A DNA stretch of 64,000 nucleotides from Phytopseudomonas flavescens (lineage in GTDB: Bacteria > Pseudomonadota > Gammaproteobacteria > Pseudomonadales > Pseudomonadaceae). The stretch is from NCBI RefSeq assembly GCF_900100535.1, contig NZ_FNDG01000004.1, forward strand, positions 296,132-360,131, given 5' to 3'. A model generated the notes under the pieces. It ran no database searches and was not told the origin of the DNA. It saw nothing but the letters and a program-made list of their open reading frames with translations. Shown one piece after another: positions 18,810 through 26,558 of the stretch. Within the stretch, counting starts at the first letter, position 1, and each line of letters begins with the position of its first letter. A program made the translations under genes and the position numbers.

Positions 18810-18855
18810 AACGCCCAATCCGGTGCAAGCGCCCAAGCGCCAGGTTGGGCGTTTT
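18810..18855 (+). terminator. Probable rho-independent terminator
   Basis: The arms AACGCCCAA (18810-18818) and TTGGGCGTT (18845-18853) pair perfectly and the 3' arm runs into TTTTC. The loop is long (26 nt) and contains a smaller GCGC repeat, so strength is uncertain. It is placed well to end the metallopeptidase transcript. Confidence 0.55.
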
Positions 18856-18997
18856 CGCATCCAGCCCCCGGCATTGCTGGTGCTCAGCAAGCTATCAATG
18901 AAGTCGATCTTTACTATTCCCAGGAACGAGTTTTTGATCAAATTTTCTTGAGTAACATGAGCTCCATACCTACTCACGTCCTTCCAAGGAGCTCAAC

Positions 18998-19459
18998 ATG
19001 AAAACCGAATTCATTGCCAGCCTGTTCATTGCCACCCTCGCCAGCGCCGCTTTCGCACTGCCGCAAGCACCTGTCGACGCCTCTACTTCGCACTCCGTTG
19101 GTGCGCAAAAAGTCGCTGAGGATGGTTACAAGCGTACTGGCGGCAAGATCGCCGAGAGCGGCTTCGAACGCGTCGGCGGCAAGCTGGTCGCTGAAGATGG
19201 TTACAAGCGCACTGGCGGCAAGATCGCCGAGAGTGGCTTCGAACGCGTCGGCGGCAAGCTGGTCGCTGAAGATGGTTACAAGCGCACTGGCGGCAAGATC
19301 GCCGAGAGCGGCTTCGAACGCGTCGGCGGTAAACTGGTCGCTGAAGACGGTTACGAGCGTACGGGTGGAAAAGCTGCCCAGGCTTTCGAGCATATCGGTG
19401 GCGAACTGGTTGCCGAAGATGGCTACAGCCGCACGGGTGGCAAGGCCCAGCCTTGCTGA
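18998..19459 (+). CDS. Secreted tandem-repeat protein (AEDGYxRTGGK repeats)
   Basis: A 153-residue protein: signal peptide to about Ala20 (AAFA), a short linker, then residues 39-149 made of alternating 12-residue VAEDGYKRTGGK and 13-residue IAESGFERVGGKL units, and a C-terminal AQPC with the only cysteine. Three near-identical 25-residue double units are followed by diverged ones. Similar repeat proteins occur in Pseudomonas, sometimes under the label 'phage infection protein', with no proven role that I know. An AAGGAG ribosome site precedes the ATG, the upstream 100 bp is AT-rich like a promoter, and a terminator follows. It is a self-contained transcription unit, probably exported in quantity. 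Confidence 0.8.
   Translation: MKTEFIASLFIATLASAAFALPQAPVDASTSHSVGAQKVAEDGYKRTGGKIAESGFERVGGKLVAEDGYKRTGGKIAESGFERVGGKLVAEDGYKRTGGKIAESGFERVGGKLVAEDGYERTGGKAAQAFEHIGGELVAEDGYSRTGGKAQPC
19112..19444 (+). repeat. 75-bp coding tandem repeat
   Basis: Three consecutive 75-bp units (from 19112, 19187 and 19262) are almost identical at the DNA level, differing at a few third positions. A diverged 72-bp unit and a final 36-bp half unit follow. Near-identity of synonymous sites points to recent duplication or gene conversion, so copy number may vary between strains. Confidence 0.9.
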
Positions 19460-19476
19460 TCAGTCAGCGTCGACAC

Positions 19477-19506
19477 AAAGCCCGGCTCGCTCCGGGCTTT
19501 ATTTTG
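19477..19506 (+). terminator. Rho-independent terminator
   Basis: The stem AAAGCCCGG / CCGGGCTTT with a 6-nt loop is followed by ATTTTG. It ends the repeat-protein transcript and, with its 5' A residues, may also act on the convergent methyltransferase gene. Confidence 0.85.
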
Positions 19507-19519
19507 TCCGCAGTTTGGC

Positions 19520-19987
19520 TCAGTACTTGGCGCCGGTCCGAGTGTTGTTGCCTTTGGCCAGGCGGTCATAGAGCACCACGTTGACCGTCGCCGCGAGGTT
19601 CATGCAGCCCTGGGTCGGGATGTACACCACCTCTTCGCACCAGTCGCGTACTTTCTTGTCCAGCGAGCCGTCTTCCGGGCCGAAGATATAGAAGGCGCGA
19701 TCCGGGTGGGTGTAGCTCGGCAATGGCCGGGCACCGTCCACCAGTTCCACGGCTACCGGGGTACACCCCAGGGGAATGACTTTCTGCAGGTCATCGATGC
19801 CGATCAGGGGAATGTCCAGGTGCACCCGCTTGGTGTCGGTGACGAAGTCCCGGGCGCGCTCGTAGCGCTTGCCGGTATAGAACACCGAAGCCACGCCATA
19901 GCAGCCGGCGGCACGCATCACGGCGCCGACGTTCTCCGCTGACTTGGGGTTGTAGAGACCGATGCAGCTGTATCGTTTGTTGCCCAC
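19520..19987 (-). CDS. SPOUT-family (TrmH-type) RNA methyltransferase
   Basis: A 155-residue protein with only the catalytic SPOUT knot domain, predicted to be an S-adenosylmethionine-dependent 2'-O-ribose methyltransferase. Motif 1 is YNPKSAENVGAVMRAAGCYG (residues 12-31), motif 2 AFYIFGPEDGSL near 98 and motif 3 VYIPTQGCMNLAATVNVVLYD near 121-141 in family-pattern terms. The lack of an N-terminal RNA-binding extension is like TrmL, but the motifs are closer to the TrmH/SpoU group. The RNA target is unknown. The start is GTG with GAGG upstream. The 278-bp mobile element lies 52 bp upstream of this start. Confidence 0.85.
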   Translation of the reverse strand: MGNKRYSCIGLYNPKSAENVGAVMRAAGCYGVASVFYTGKRYERARDFVTDTKRVHLDIPLIGIDDLQKVIPLGCTPVAVELVDGARPLPSYTHPDRAFYIFGPEDGSLDKKVRDWCEEVVYIPTQGCMNLAATVNVVLYDRLAKGNNTRTGAKY

Positions 19988-20039
19988 GGACAGGCCTCGC
20001 GCAAAAGGAGCGGCATTATACGGCCTGTTTGGCGCCTAG

Positions 20040-20317
20040 GGTCTGTTGACGTTTCAACGCGAGCCGCGTTGCCGCGAGAAATCTCGCCAGGCCGGGCGGC
20101 GATCCGCTAGGCGGAGGACGCAGGGAATGGTTGTTCCCTTGCCAAGTCCTCCAACAACGCATGGCGAGATTTCTCGCGCAACCCGCAGGGCCGGGCCCGT
20201 TTTTGCGCGATGCGGCGTTACTCGATGGCTCATTTGGCCCACCAAACTTCGCATCTCCTGCCTTGCCTCGCGCAAAAACGGGCTACGGCGCGGCCGTGCG
20301 TGAAACGTCAACAGCCC
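20040..20317. mobile_element. MITE-like 278-bp element with terminal inverted repeats and CTAG duplication
   Basis: The ends are GGTCTGTTGACGTTTCA (20040-20056) and, on the other strand, GGGCTGTTGACGTTTCA (20317-20301), 16 of 17 identical. CTAG flanks both sides (20036-20039 and 20318-20321), as a 4-bp target duplication would. Inside are nested pairs: CGCGAGAAATCTCGCCA with its inverse near 20162-20178, GGAGGAC with GTCCTCC around GGGAA/TTCCC, then CCCGTTTTTGCGCG with CGCGCAAAAACGGG enclosing GATGCG/CGCATC and TTTGG/CCAAA. There is no transposase. The CTAG target fits the YTAR sites of IS5-group elements, so a non-autonomous relative is my inference. A decayed partial copy lies at 51000-51112. 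Confidence 0.8.
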
Positions 20318-20686
20318 CTAGGACTTTTTCTGCAGCAGATCGGCGAGATTGGCAAACGCCTTGTGGGTGGTCTTCGGGCCGGTCTGACTGGCAGTGGAAC
20401 CTTCGCTGAAATACTGCTGGTCGGTATACCGGGAGTGTTCATTGTCGTGGCAGAACAGGCACAGCAATTCCCAGTTGGAGCCGTCCTGGGGGTTGTTGTC
20501 GTGATTGTGGTCACGGTGGTGAACGGTCAGTTCACTGAGGCGCTTGCCCGAGAACTCGCGGGCGCAGCGGCCGCAGACATGCGGGTACATGCGCAGGGCC
20601 TTGTCCCGATAGCCTTCTTCGCGGCTGCGCTGGGCATCGGCGAGGATGCGGTCGAGTTTGGACGTAGGCGTGGACGGGCTGCTCAT
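20318..20686 (-). CDS. yajD: YajD-family HNH nuclease
   Basis: A 122-residue HNH protein of the YajD family. The zinc-binding pair CGRCAREF and CLFCHDNEH flanks the nuclease core LTVHHRDHNHDNNPQDGSNW, which carries the HH/N signature. E. coli YajD has the same order and near-equal length, so the gene is intact; its biological role is not known. The ATG has AAGGAG at good spacing. Its TAG stop is made by the CTAG that borders the mobile element, so the insertion sits exactly at the end of the gene without shortening it. Confidence 0.88.
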   Translation of the reverse strand: MSSPSTPTSKLDRILADAQRSREEGYRDKALRMYPHVCGRCAREFSGKRLSELTVHHRDHNHDNNPQDGSNWELLCLFCHDNEHSRYTDQQYFSEGSTASQTGPKTTHKAFANLADLLQKKS

Positions 20687-20815
20687 GTTCGCTCCTTGGT
20701 GGGTAGCGCTCAGTATAGGGCAGCATCAGTGACTGCCGAGAGGAATCTGTTTGCACTTTCCGGCGTCTCGCCAGCCCAATGCAGCTCGTCCCATCGAACA
20801 GTGGAGTTACCCAAC

Positions 20816-21067
20816 ATGCGCAAGTCCATCGTGATGCTGATCAGCCTGCTGTCATTCGCCGGCATCGCCCATGCCCAGCAGGAACAGCCGTCTGCCGCCC
20901 AGCCCGCGGGTACCGTGCAGAGCCCCGACGTGCCCGATCCATCGGCCGTGGATCCCGACACTCCCCCCGTGATCCGCGACGGCCGTGACAACGACGAGTC
21001 GACCGAGGCCGCTGACGACGCCGCGGAGCGTCAACACGAGCAGCAAGACCCGCACAAGAAACACTGA
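20816..21067 (+). CDS. Small exported hydrophilic protein
   Basis: An 83-residue protein with a signal peptide (MRKSIVMLISLLSFAGIAHA, cut after residue 20) and a low-complexity mature part rich in Asp, Glu, Gln, Pro and Ala that ends in EQQDPHKKH. It is probably periplasmic and disordered; I do not recognise a family. GGAG 9 nt upstream supports ATG 20816. A longer open frame continues upstream through yajD and the mobile element, but that is an artefact. It is divergent from yajD and convergent with ptrB. Confidence 0.6.
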   Translation: MRKSIVMLISLLSFAGIAHAQQEQPSAAQPAGTVQSPDVPDPSAVDPDTPPVIRDGRDNDESTEAADDAAERQHEQQDPHKKH

Positions 21068-21078
21068 ATGCTCAACGC

Positions 21079-21102
21079 TGGCTGCCGGCCAAGGCAGCCA
21101 GC
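21079..21102. terminator. Hairpin between convergent genes
   Basis: CTGGCTGCC and GGCAGCCAG form a 9-bp stem with a 6-nt loop, 11 nt after the small exported protein and just before the ptrB stop. There is no T-run on either side, so terminator function is only likely from position. Confidence 0.4.
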
Positions 21103-21108
21103 CAGGTA

Positions 21109-23148
21109 TCAGGCCTCGCAGCGCAGGCCGAGTACCTTGAAAAGGAAGGCATATTCCAGCGCGACGTCCCGTAGCGCCTGATAGCGACCGCTCATGCCGC
21201 CATGGCCGGCTTCCAGGTCGGTTTTCAGCAGTAGCAGGTTGTCATCGGTCTTCAGTTCGCGCAGGCGTGCCACCCACTTGGCTGCTTCCCAATACTGCAC
21301 GCGGCTGTCGTTGTAGCCGGCCACCGCGAGAATCGCTGGATATCGCTGCGCCTGCACGTTCTCGTAGGGTGCGTAAGCCTTGATGCGTTCGTGCACCTCG
21401 GGCTGGCTGGGGTCGCCCCATTCATCGTATTCGGTGACGGTCAGTGGCAGCTCCGGGTTGAGCATGGTGTTGAGCACATCGACGAAAGGCACTTCGGCGA
21501 TAGCCGCTGCGAACAGCTCTGGCCGCTGGTTGAGCGTTGCGCCGATCAGCAGGCCGCCTGCGCTGCCGCCACTGATGGCCAGCCGCGACGGGCTGGTGAA
21601 CCCTTGGGCGATCAGGTGCTCGGCACAGGCGATGAAGTCGCCGAAACTGTTCTGTTTGTGCTCCAGCTTGCCGGCCCGGTACCAGGCTTCGCCCAGTTCA
21701 CCGCCGCCGCGAACGTGGGCGATGGCGAACACCACGCCGCGATCGAGCAGGCTCAGGCGCGCGTGGGAAAACCACGGGTCGAGGCTTTCGCCATAGGCGC
21801 CGTAACCGTACAGGTAGAGCGGAGCGGCCTGGCCCAGGGCATCGCGGCGGGCGACCAGGCTGATCGGTACCCGGGTGCCATCTTCCGCGCTCGCCCACAG
21901 CCGCTGGCTGAGATAGGCATCGGCATCGAACTCGCCGAGGACCGGCGTTTCCTTGAGAATCTGCTGGGTGCCATCTGCCAGGTTCAACTGGCGAATCTGC
22001 GCGGGACGATTGAGTGCCTCGTAACGCAGGCGGATCACCGGGCTGGCGAATTCCAGGCTGTCCTGCACGTACAGGCTATAGGCGGCATCCGGCAGGCTGA
22101 CCCGATAAGCGGCCAGCCCTTGCGGGCGTACGTCGATGATCGGCAGGCCGCCTTCGCGCAAGCTGAGTATCAGCGCCGATTCGGCCAGGCTGACACCTTC
22201 GAGCATCACCTGTTCGTTGTGCGCCACCAGCTCCTGCCAGTGTTCGCGGGTCGGTCGTTCAGGCGTGGCACTGTACAGCGCGAAATTGATGCCGGCCTGG
22301 TTGCTGCGAATCAGCCAGGCCCACTGGCCGTCGAGTTTGCCGTGGTCGGGGTAATACTCATGGCCTTCCTCACGGGGCGCCAGGCACTGGAAGGGTTGCT
22401 GCGGCGTGTTCGCGTCCAGCACCCAGCATTCGCTGGTGGTCTTGCTGCCCAGCAGCAGTACCAGCTGGTGTTCCGAGCTGCTGCGGTAGCAGGTGAGAAA
22501 GAAACGGCCATCGGGCTCGTGGAACATCTGGGTGCTCTGCGTTTCGCCAAGTCGATAGCGGTGCAGTGTGCTGGGACGGTGGGCATCGTCCAGTTCGCCA
22601 TAGAACAGGGTTTGGCTGTCGTTGGCCCAAGTCATGCTGCCGTCGCAGTCGTCGAACGGCAGTTCGTCGACGGCGCCACTGCTCAGCTCCTTGACGAACA
22701 GGCGATAGATCTCGTCGCCACTGGTGTCCAGGCTATAGGCAAGTCGCTGCTGGTCGGGGCTGATGCTGAAGGCGCCCAGGGACAGAAAACCGCCGGCGGC
22801 GATTTCGTTGGGGTCGAGAAGCAGTTGTTCAGCGCTTTCGTCGAGCTGCAGGCCGCCATCCGCGGGGCGAGGGCAGCGATAGTGGCGCGGGTATTCGTCG
22901 CCGGCCGTGGTGCGCTGGTAATAGAGGTAGTCACCCCAGGGGGTTGGCAATGACAGGTCGGTCTCGCGGATGCGCGCCTTTATTTCCTGGAACAACCGTT
23001 CGCGCAATCCAACCTGATCGCTCAACTGATCTTCCAGGTAGGCGTTCTCGGCACGCAGGTGGCTGAGCACTTCGTCGCTGTCGCGGGCTTCGAGCCAGTG
23101 ATAGGGATCGGAACCGGGATCCTTGCGAGCGATGGGGGCGGTGGACAT
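21109..23148 (-). CDS. ptrB: Oligopeptidase B
   Basis: A 679-residue prolyl oligopeptidase-family serine peptidase that cuts short peptides after Arg or Lys. The N-terminal half is the seven-bladed propeller, beginning with DPYHWLE. The C-terminal alpha/beta-hydrolase half has the nucleophile in SGGSAGGLLIG, the Asp in VAGYNDSRVQYWE and the His in LEAGHGGMSGRY. Length is normal. I placed the start at ATG 23148, which has CTGGAG at a proper distance; ten more in-frame residues are possible upstream. It is monocistronic and cytoplasmic. Confidence 0.92.
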   Translation of the reverse strand: MSTAPIARKDPGSDPYHWLEARDSDEVLSHLRAENAYLEDQLSDQVGLRERLFQEIKARIRETDLSLPTPWGDYLYYQRTTAGDEYPRHYRCPRPADGGLQLDESAEQLLLDPNEIAAGGFLSLGAFSISPDQQRLAYSLDTSGDEIYRLFVKELSSGAVDELPFDDCDGSMTWANDSQTLFYGELDDAHRPSTLHRYRLGETQSTQMFHEPDGRFFLTCYRSSSEHQLVLLLGSKTTSECWVLDANTPQQPFQCLAPREEGHEYYPDHGKLDGQWAWLIRSNQAGINFALYSATPERPTREHWQELVAHNEQVMLEGVSLAESALILSLREGGLPIIDVRPQGLAAYRVSLPDAAYSLYVQDSLEFASPVIRLRYEALNRPAQIRQLNLADGTQQILKETPVLGEFDADAYLSQRLWASAEDGTRVPISLVARRDALGQAAPLYLYGYGAYGESLDPWFSHARLSLLDRGVVFAIAHVRGGGELGEAWYRAGKLEHKQNSFGDFIACAEHLIAQGFTSPSRLAISGGSAGGLLIGATLNQRPELFAAAIAEVPFVDVLNTMLNPELPLTVTEYDEWGDPSQPEVHERIKAYAPYENVQAQRYPAILAVAGYNDSRVQYWEAAKWVARLRELKTDDNLLLLKTDLEAGHGGMSGRYQALRDVALEYAFLFKVLGLRCEA

Positions 23149-23437
23149 GAGGGTCTCCAGGAAGCAGGGCGACGCCATGGGGCTCCTCTAAGAACTGCCT
23201 GCGTTGTCATCACTGCATTGGAAACAGGCTCAAACCGCTCGTTCACAACGGGTAAGCTTCGCTTTCACGCCTGCTTTTGCTTCGTGCTGACTGCTTCGCC
23301 TACGTTTTTAGAGGCACCCTAAAAAGGCGCCGAACCAGGGAAAAGCCGTTATCATAAGCGCCTTTGTCGCCCGGCAGTCGCCGAAAAATGCGGATTCGCC
23401 CGTTCGAGTCCAGCAAAGCAAGGGAACCGTCCCCCTC

Positions 23438-23911
23438 ATGATCGAAAATGACTATCTTCTCGCCTGGGGTGCTTATGCCATCGCGGCACTGGGCTGCCTG
23501 CTGGTGTGGCTCCGGATCACCAGCTGGATGTGGCGCTACGTGCGCGAACCGCTGCGCGTGCTGGCGGCGATCCTGCTGTTCTGTCCGACCATCGTCGATC
23601 CGGCCAAGGAACTGTTCGCGCCTGCAGTGGCCATCGTTGCCCTCGATCTGATCTTCAAAGTCGGCAGCAACGCCTGGCGCGCCGTGGCTGATCTGGCCAT
23701 GTACGGACTCATCGTGTTCGCCATCTATCTGCTGTTCGTGGCCATTCGTTGGCCGTTCCTGCGCAGCGCCAGGGCCCGCAAGGGCGCACGCGAAGAGGAG
23801 CAGGGCGACGACAGTGATCTGACCCTGCGCGAACGCCTGCAGCAGGAGCCGGAGCCGAAGTACACCGCGCCACGCAGTACCCGTAGCGCTCGTGTCGAGC
23901 CGCGGTTGTAA
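23438..23911 (+). CDS. Conserved inner-membrane protein of unknown function
   Basis: A 157-residue protein with three to four hydrophobic segments (about residues 8-28, 40-56, 60-78 and 86-106) and a charged cytoplasmic tail rich in Arg and Glu ending RSARVEPRL. I do not recognise a family. It lies 24 nt before the amidotransferase in the same direction, and the next gene is also a small membrane protein, so the three may be co-transcribed. The 289 bp between it and ptrB show no further gene and should hold the two divergent promoters. Confidence 0.7.
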   Translation: MIENDYLLAWGAYAIAALGCLLVWLRITSWMWRYVREPLRVLAAILLFCPTIVDPAKELFAPAVAIVALDLIFKVGSNAWRAVADLAMYGLIVFAIYLLFVAIRWPFLRSARARKGAREEEQGDDSDLTLRERLQQEPEPKYTAPRSTRSARVEPRL

Positions 23912-23935
23912 GCCGGATCAATCGAGAACCCGATC

Positions 23936-24712
23936 ATGTGTGAACTGCTCGGCATGAGCGCCAACGTCCCCACCGATATCGTCTTCAGCTTTACCGGGCT
24001 GATGCAGCGTGGCGGGCGTACCGGGCCGCATCGCGATGGCTGGGGCATCGGTTTCTACGAAGGCCGGGGCCTGCGCCTTTTTCAGGACCCTCGAGCGAGC
24101 AGCGAGTCGGAAGTGGCGCAGCTGGTGCAGCGCTATCCGATCAAGAGCGAAGTGGTGATCGGCCATATTCGCCAGGCCAATGTCGGGCGCGTCTGTCTGG
24201 CCAATACCCATCCTTTCGTGCGTGAACTGTGGGGGCGCAACTGGTGCTTCGCCCATAACGGCCAATTGGCTGATTTTCGCCCGGCCCTGAGTTTCTATCG
24301 TGCCATCGGCGATACGGACAGTGAATCGGCCTTTTGCGATCTGCTCAACCGCATCCGCACGGCGTTTCCAGAGGCGGTTCCCATCGAGGTGCTGTTACCT
24401 GAACTTGTCGCTGCCTGTGCGGCCTATCGTCAGCATGGCGTGTTCAACTGCCTGCTCAGCGACGGTGACTGGTTGTTCAGCTTCTGCTCCAGCAAGCTGG
24501 CACATATCACCCGGCGTGCGCCCTTCGGGCCTGCGCACCTGCGCGATGCCGACATGAGCGTGGATTTCCATGCCGAGACCACGCCCAATGACGTGGTTTC
24601 GGTACTGGCCACCGAGCCGCTGACCGACAATGAGCAGTGGTCGCTGTACCAACCGGGCGAATGGCGCCTGTGGCGCGCGGGCGAATGCATCGCCCAGGGC
24701 CTGAGCAACTGA
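23936..24712 (+). CDS. Class II glutamine amidotransferase (YafJ type)
   Basis: A 258-residue protein consisting of a single Ntn-type glutamine amidotransferase domain. The nucleophile is Cys2 of MCELLGMSANVP, exposed after removal of Met1. HRDGWGIGFYEG near residue 32, GHIRQANVG near 76, NTHPF near 88 and FAHNGQL near 103 match the YafJ/EgtC group. The acceptor of the released ammonia or the side-chain substrate is not known. It sits between two small membrane-protein genes. Confidence 0.87.
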   Translation: MCELLGMSANVPTDIVFSFTGLMQRGGRTGPHRDGWGIGFYEGRGLRLFQDPRASSESEVAQLVQRYPIKSEVVIGHIRQANVGRVCLANTHPFVRELWGRNWCFAHNGQLADFRPALSFYRAIGDTDSESAFCDLLNRIRTAFPEAVPIEVLLPELVAACAAYRQHGVFNCLLSDGDWLFSFCSSKLAHITRRAPFGPAHLRDADMSVDFHAETTPNDVVSVLATEPLTDNEQWSLYQPGEWRLWRAGECIAQGLSN

Positions 24713-24746
24713 CGAGCGTCCCGCGTGGCGGGGCTGCGGGGGATTA

Positions 24747-25280
24747 ATGTTAAGAAGTTACCTGCGTCTGGCGTTGTTCGCCCTGGGCCTGTTGCTGGGC
24801 GTTCAGGTGCCGGGCTTCATCGATGATTATGCCAAGCGTGTCGAAGCCCACCGCCTGGAATCCGAACAGAGCCTGAGCGGTTTCCGCGATACTGCCCGGC
24901 GCTTCTTCGATGGCGATCTGCAGCGGCTGGTCGGCCATTATCGTGGCAGTAGCGACCCGGTGATGCAGAGCGACGCGCGCAGCGTGGGCCTGCTGGTCGA
25001 ACGCTCCGAACTGCTGCAGCGCGAATCCCTGGCCATGCAGGGGCCCTGGTATCGCCAGGTGTGGCACCTGGCGACCGCTGCTGACGAGCAACTGCTGCAG
25101 GAAACCCACGCGGCCTATCGCTATCAGGTGCTGCTGGCGCCCGAGGCGATCGCCTGGGGTATCGCCTGCGCGCTGTTCCTCGCCTGGGTGGCGGAAAGCA
25201 TCCTGCTGTTGCTGGCCCTGCCGTTCCGGCGCCGTGACCGTCGCGTGGTACCCGAGCGTCAACAACCGCGCATGCGCTAA
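24747..25280 (+). CDS. DUF2937-type membrane protein
   Basis: A 177-residue protein with one N-terminal hydrophobic segment (about 4-22), a central helical soluble stretch, and a second membrane segment (about 130-158) followed by a basic tail RRRDRRVVPERQQPRMR. The opening LRLALFALGLLLGVQVPGFIDDY fits the DUF2937 family; the function is unknown. With two membrane helices around a periplasmic helical region it could be a membrane scaffold or sensor, but nothing in the sequence decides this. Confidence 0.68.
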   Translation: MLRSYLRLALFALGLLLGVQVPGFIDDYAKRVEAHRLESEQSLSGFRDTARRFFDGDLQRLVGHYRGSSDPVMQSDARSVGLLVERSELLQRESLAMQGPWYRQVWHLATAADEQLLQETHAAYRYQVLLAPEAIAWGIACALFLAWVAESILLLLALPFRRRDRRVVPERQQPRMR

Positions 25281-25369
25281 GAGCCAATGGCGTAGGGTTG
25301 AGCGAAACGATACCCTGGCCGCTATTTTCCCGGCTGTCGCTGTGCTCGACCCGGGCTACAGGCGCCCAG

Positions 25370-26554
25370 CTACTTGGCCAGAACGCGCATTCCATCCTCT
25401 AACCCCTGCAGGGTCAGCGGGAACATCTGGCCGTTGATCAGCTCGCGGATGATGCCGGTCGAGGTGGTGTAATCCCAGGTCTGGCGCGGGTAGGGGTTGA
25501 TCCAGATGAGCTTCTTGTAGGTTTCCATGAAGCGCTGCAGCCAGACATAGCCCGCTTCCTCGTTCCAGTGCTCGACGCTGCCGCCTGGATGGGTGATTTC
25601 ATAGGGCGCCATGGCGGCGTCGCCGATGAACACTACCTTGTAGTCACCGCCGTACTTGTGCAGCAGATCATGGGTGGAAAGACGCTCGGCGTTGCGCCGC
25701 AGGTTGTTCTTCCACACCGTTTCGTACACGCAGTTATGGAAGTAGAAATACTCCATGTGCTTGAACTCGGTGCGGCAGGCCGAGAACAGCTCTTCGCAGA
25801 CCTTGACGTGGGCATCCATGGAGCCGCCGATGTCGAACAGCAGGAGCAGCTTGACCGTGTTGCGACGCTCCGGGCGCATCTGGATGTTCAGCAGACCACC
25901 GTCCCGGGCCGTGTGGTCGATGGTGCCGTCGAGGTCCAGTTCGTCCTGGGCACCCTGGCGGGCGAACTTGCGCAGGCGGCGCAGGGCCACCTTGATATTG
26001 CGCGTGCCGATCTCCACCGAATCGTCGAGATTCTTGTACTCGCGCTGATCCCAGACCTTGACGGCCTTGCCCTGGCGCTCACCCGCATCACCGACGCGGA
26101 TGCCTTCGGGGTGGTAGCCGCCCGAGCCGAAGGGGCTAGTGCCGCCGGTACCGATCCACTTGTTGCCGCCGGCATGGCGTTCCTTCTGTTCCTCCAGGCG
26201 TTTCTTGAATTCCTCGATCAACTTGTCGAGGCCGCCCAGGGACTGGATCTGCGCGCGTTCTTCGGCGCTCAGGGAACGTTCGAACTCCTTGCGCAGCCAC
26301 TCCTCGGGGATCAGCGCCTCCAGGTGCTGATCGAGACTCTGCAGGCCGTCGAAATAGGCGGAGAAGGCACGGTCGAATTTGTCGAAATGGCGCTCGTCCT
26401 TCACCAGGATGGCGCGCGACAGGTAGTAGAATTCGTCCATGTCGGCGAACACCACCTTGTGCTTGAGTGCGTCGATCAGGTCGAGCAGTTCGCGCAGGGA
26501 CACCGGCACCCTGGCGGCGCGCATTTCAGTGAACAGGTTGAGCAGCATCGGCAT
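25370..26554 (-). CDS. VWA domain-containing CoxE-like protein
   Basis: A 394-residue cytoplasmic protein that pairs with MoxR-type ATPases. The N-terminal region LLNLFTEMRAARVPVSLREL is typical of the CoxE-like group. A charged helical region and a Gly-rich linker near 150-170 follow, then the von Willebrand factor A domain, where the metal-ion site reads LLLFDIGGSMDAH: the canonical D-x-S-x-S is D-x-G-x-S here. Further MIDAS residues are near FIGDAAMAPYE. The start ATG 26554 has GAGGG upstream, overlapping the GFA gene end. Likely a partner of the MoxR gene at 27389, acting as a chaperone-like metal or complex assembly pair. Confidence 0.82.
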   Translation of the reverse strand: MPMLLNLFTEMRAARVPVSLRELLDLIDALKHKVVFADMDEFYYLSRAILVKDERHFDKFDRAFSAYFDGLQSLDQHLEALIPEEWLRKEFERSLSAEERAQIQSLGGLDKLIEEFKKRLEEQKERHAGGNKWIGTGGTSPFGSGGYHPEGIRVGDAGERQGKAVKVWDQREYKNLDDSVEIGTRNIKVALRRLRKFARQGAQDELDLDGTIDHTARDGGLLNIQMRPERRNTVKLLLLFDIGGSMDAHVKVCEELFSACRTEFKHMEYFYFHNCVYETVWKNNLRRNAERLSTHDLLHKYGGDYKVVFIGDAAMAPYEITHPGGSVEHWNEEAGYVWLQRFMETYKKLIWINPYPRQTWDYTTSTGIIRELINGQMFPLTLQGLEDGMRVLAK

Positions 26555-26558
26555 GCCC

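Noticed and set aside
18974..19393. A 139-codon minus-strand open frame across the tandem repeat
   Set aside because: It is the mirror of the repeat coding sequence: the repeat unit has no stop on either strand. There is no ribosome site, and the plus-strand frame has a signal peptide, a ribosome site and a terminator.
19112..19444. Regular repeats that could look like a CRISPR array
   Set aside because: The units are 75 bp without unique spacers, keep one reading frame and encode a repeated peptide, so this is a coding tandem repeat.
20210..20815. Upstream part of a 285-codon plus-strand frame ending in the small exported protein
   Set aside because: This part runs through the mobile element and antisense to yajD. 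Only the last 83 codons start with a ribosome site and signal peptide.
21391..22953. A 520-codon plus-strand frame opposite ptrB
   Set aside because: Long antisense frames are common in GC-rich genes; ptrB on the minus strand has all catalytic motifs and normal length.
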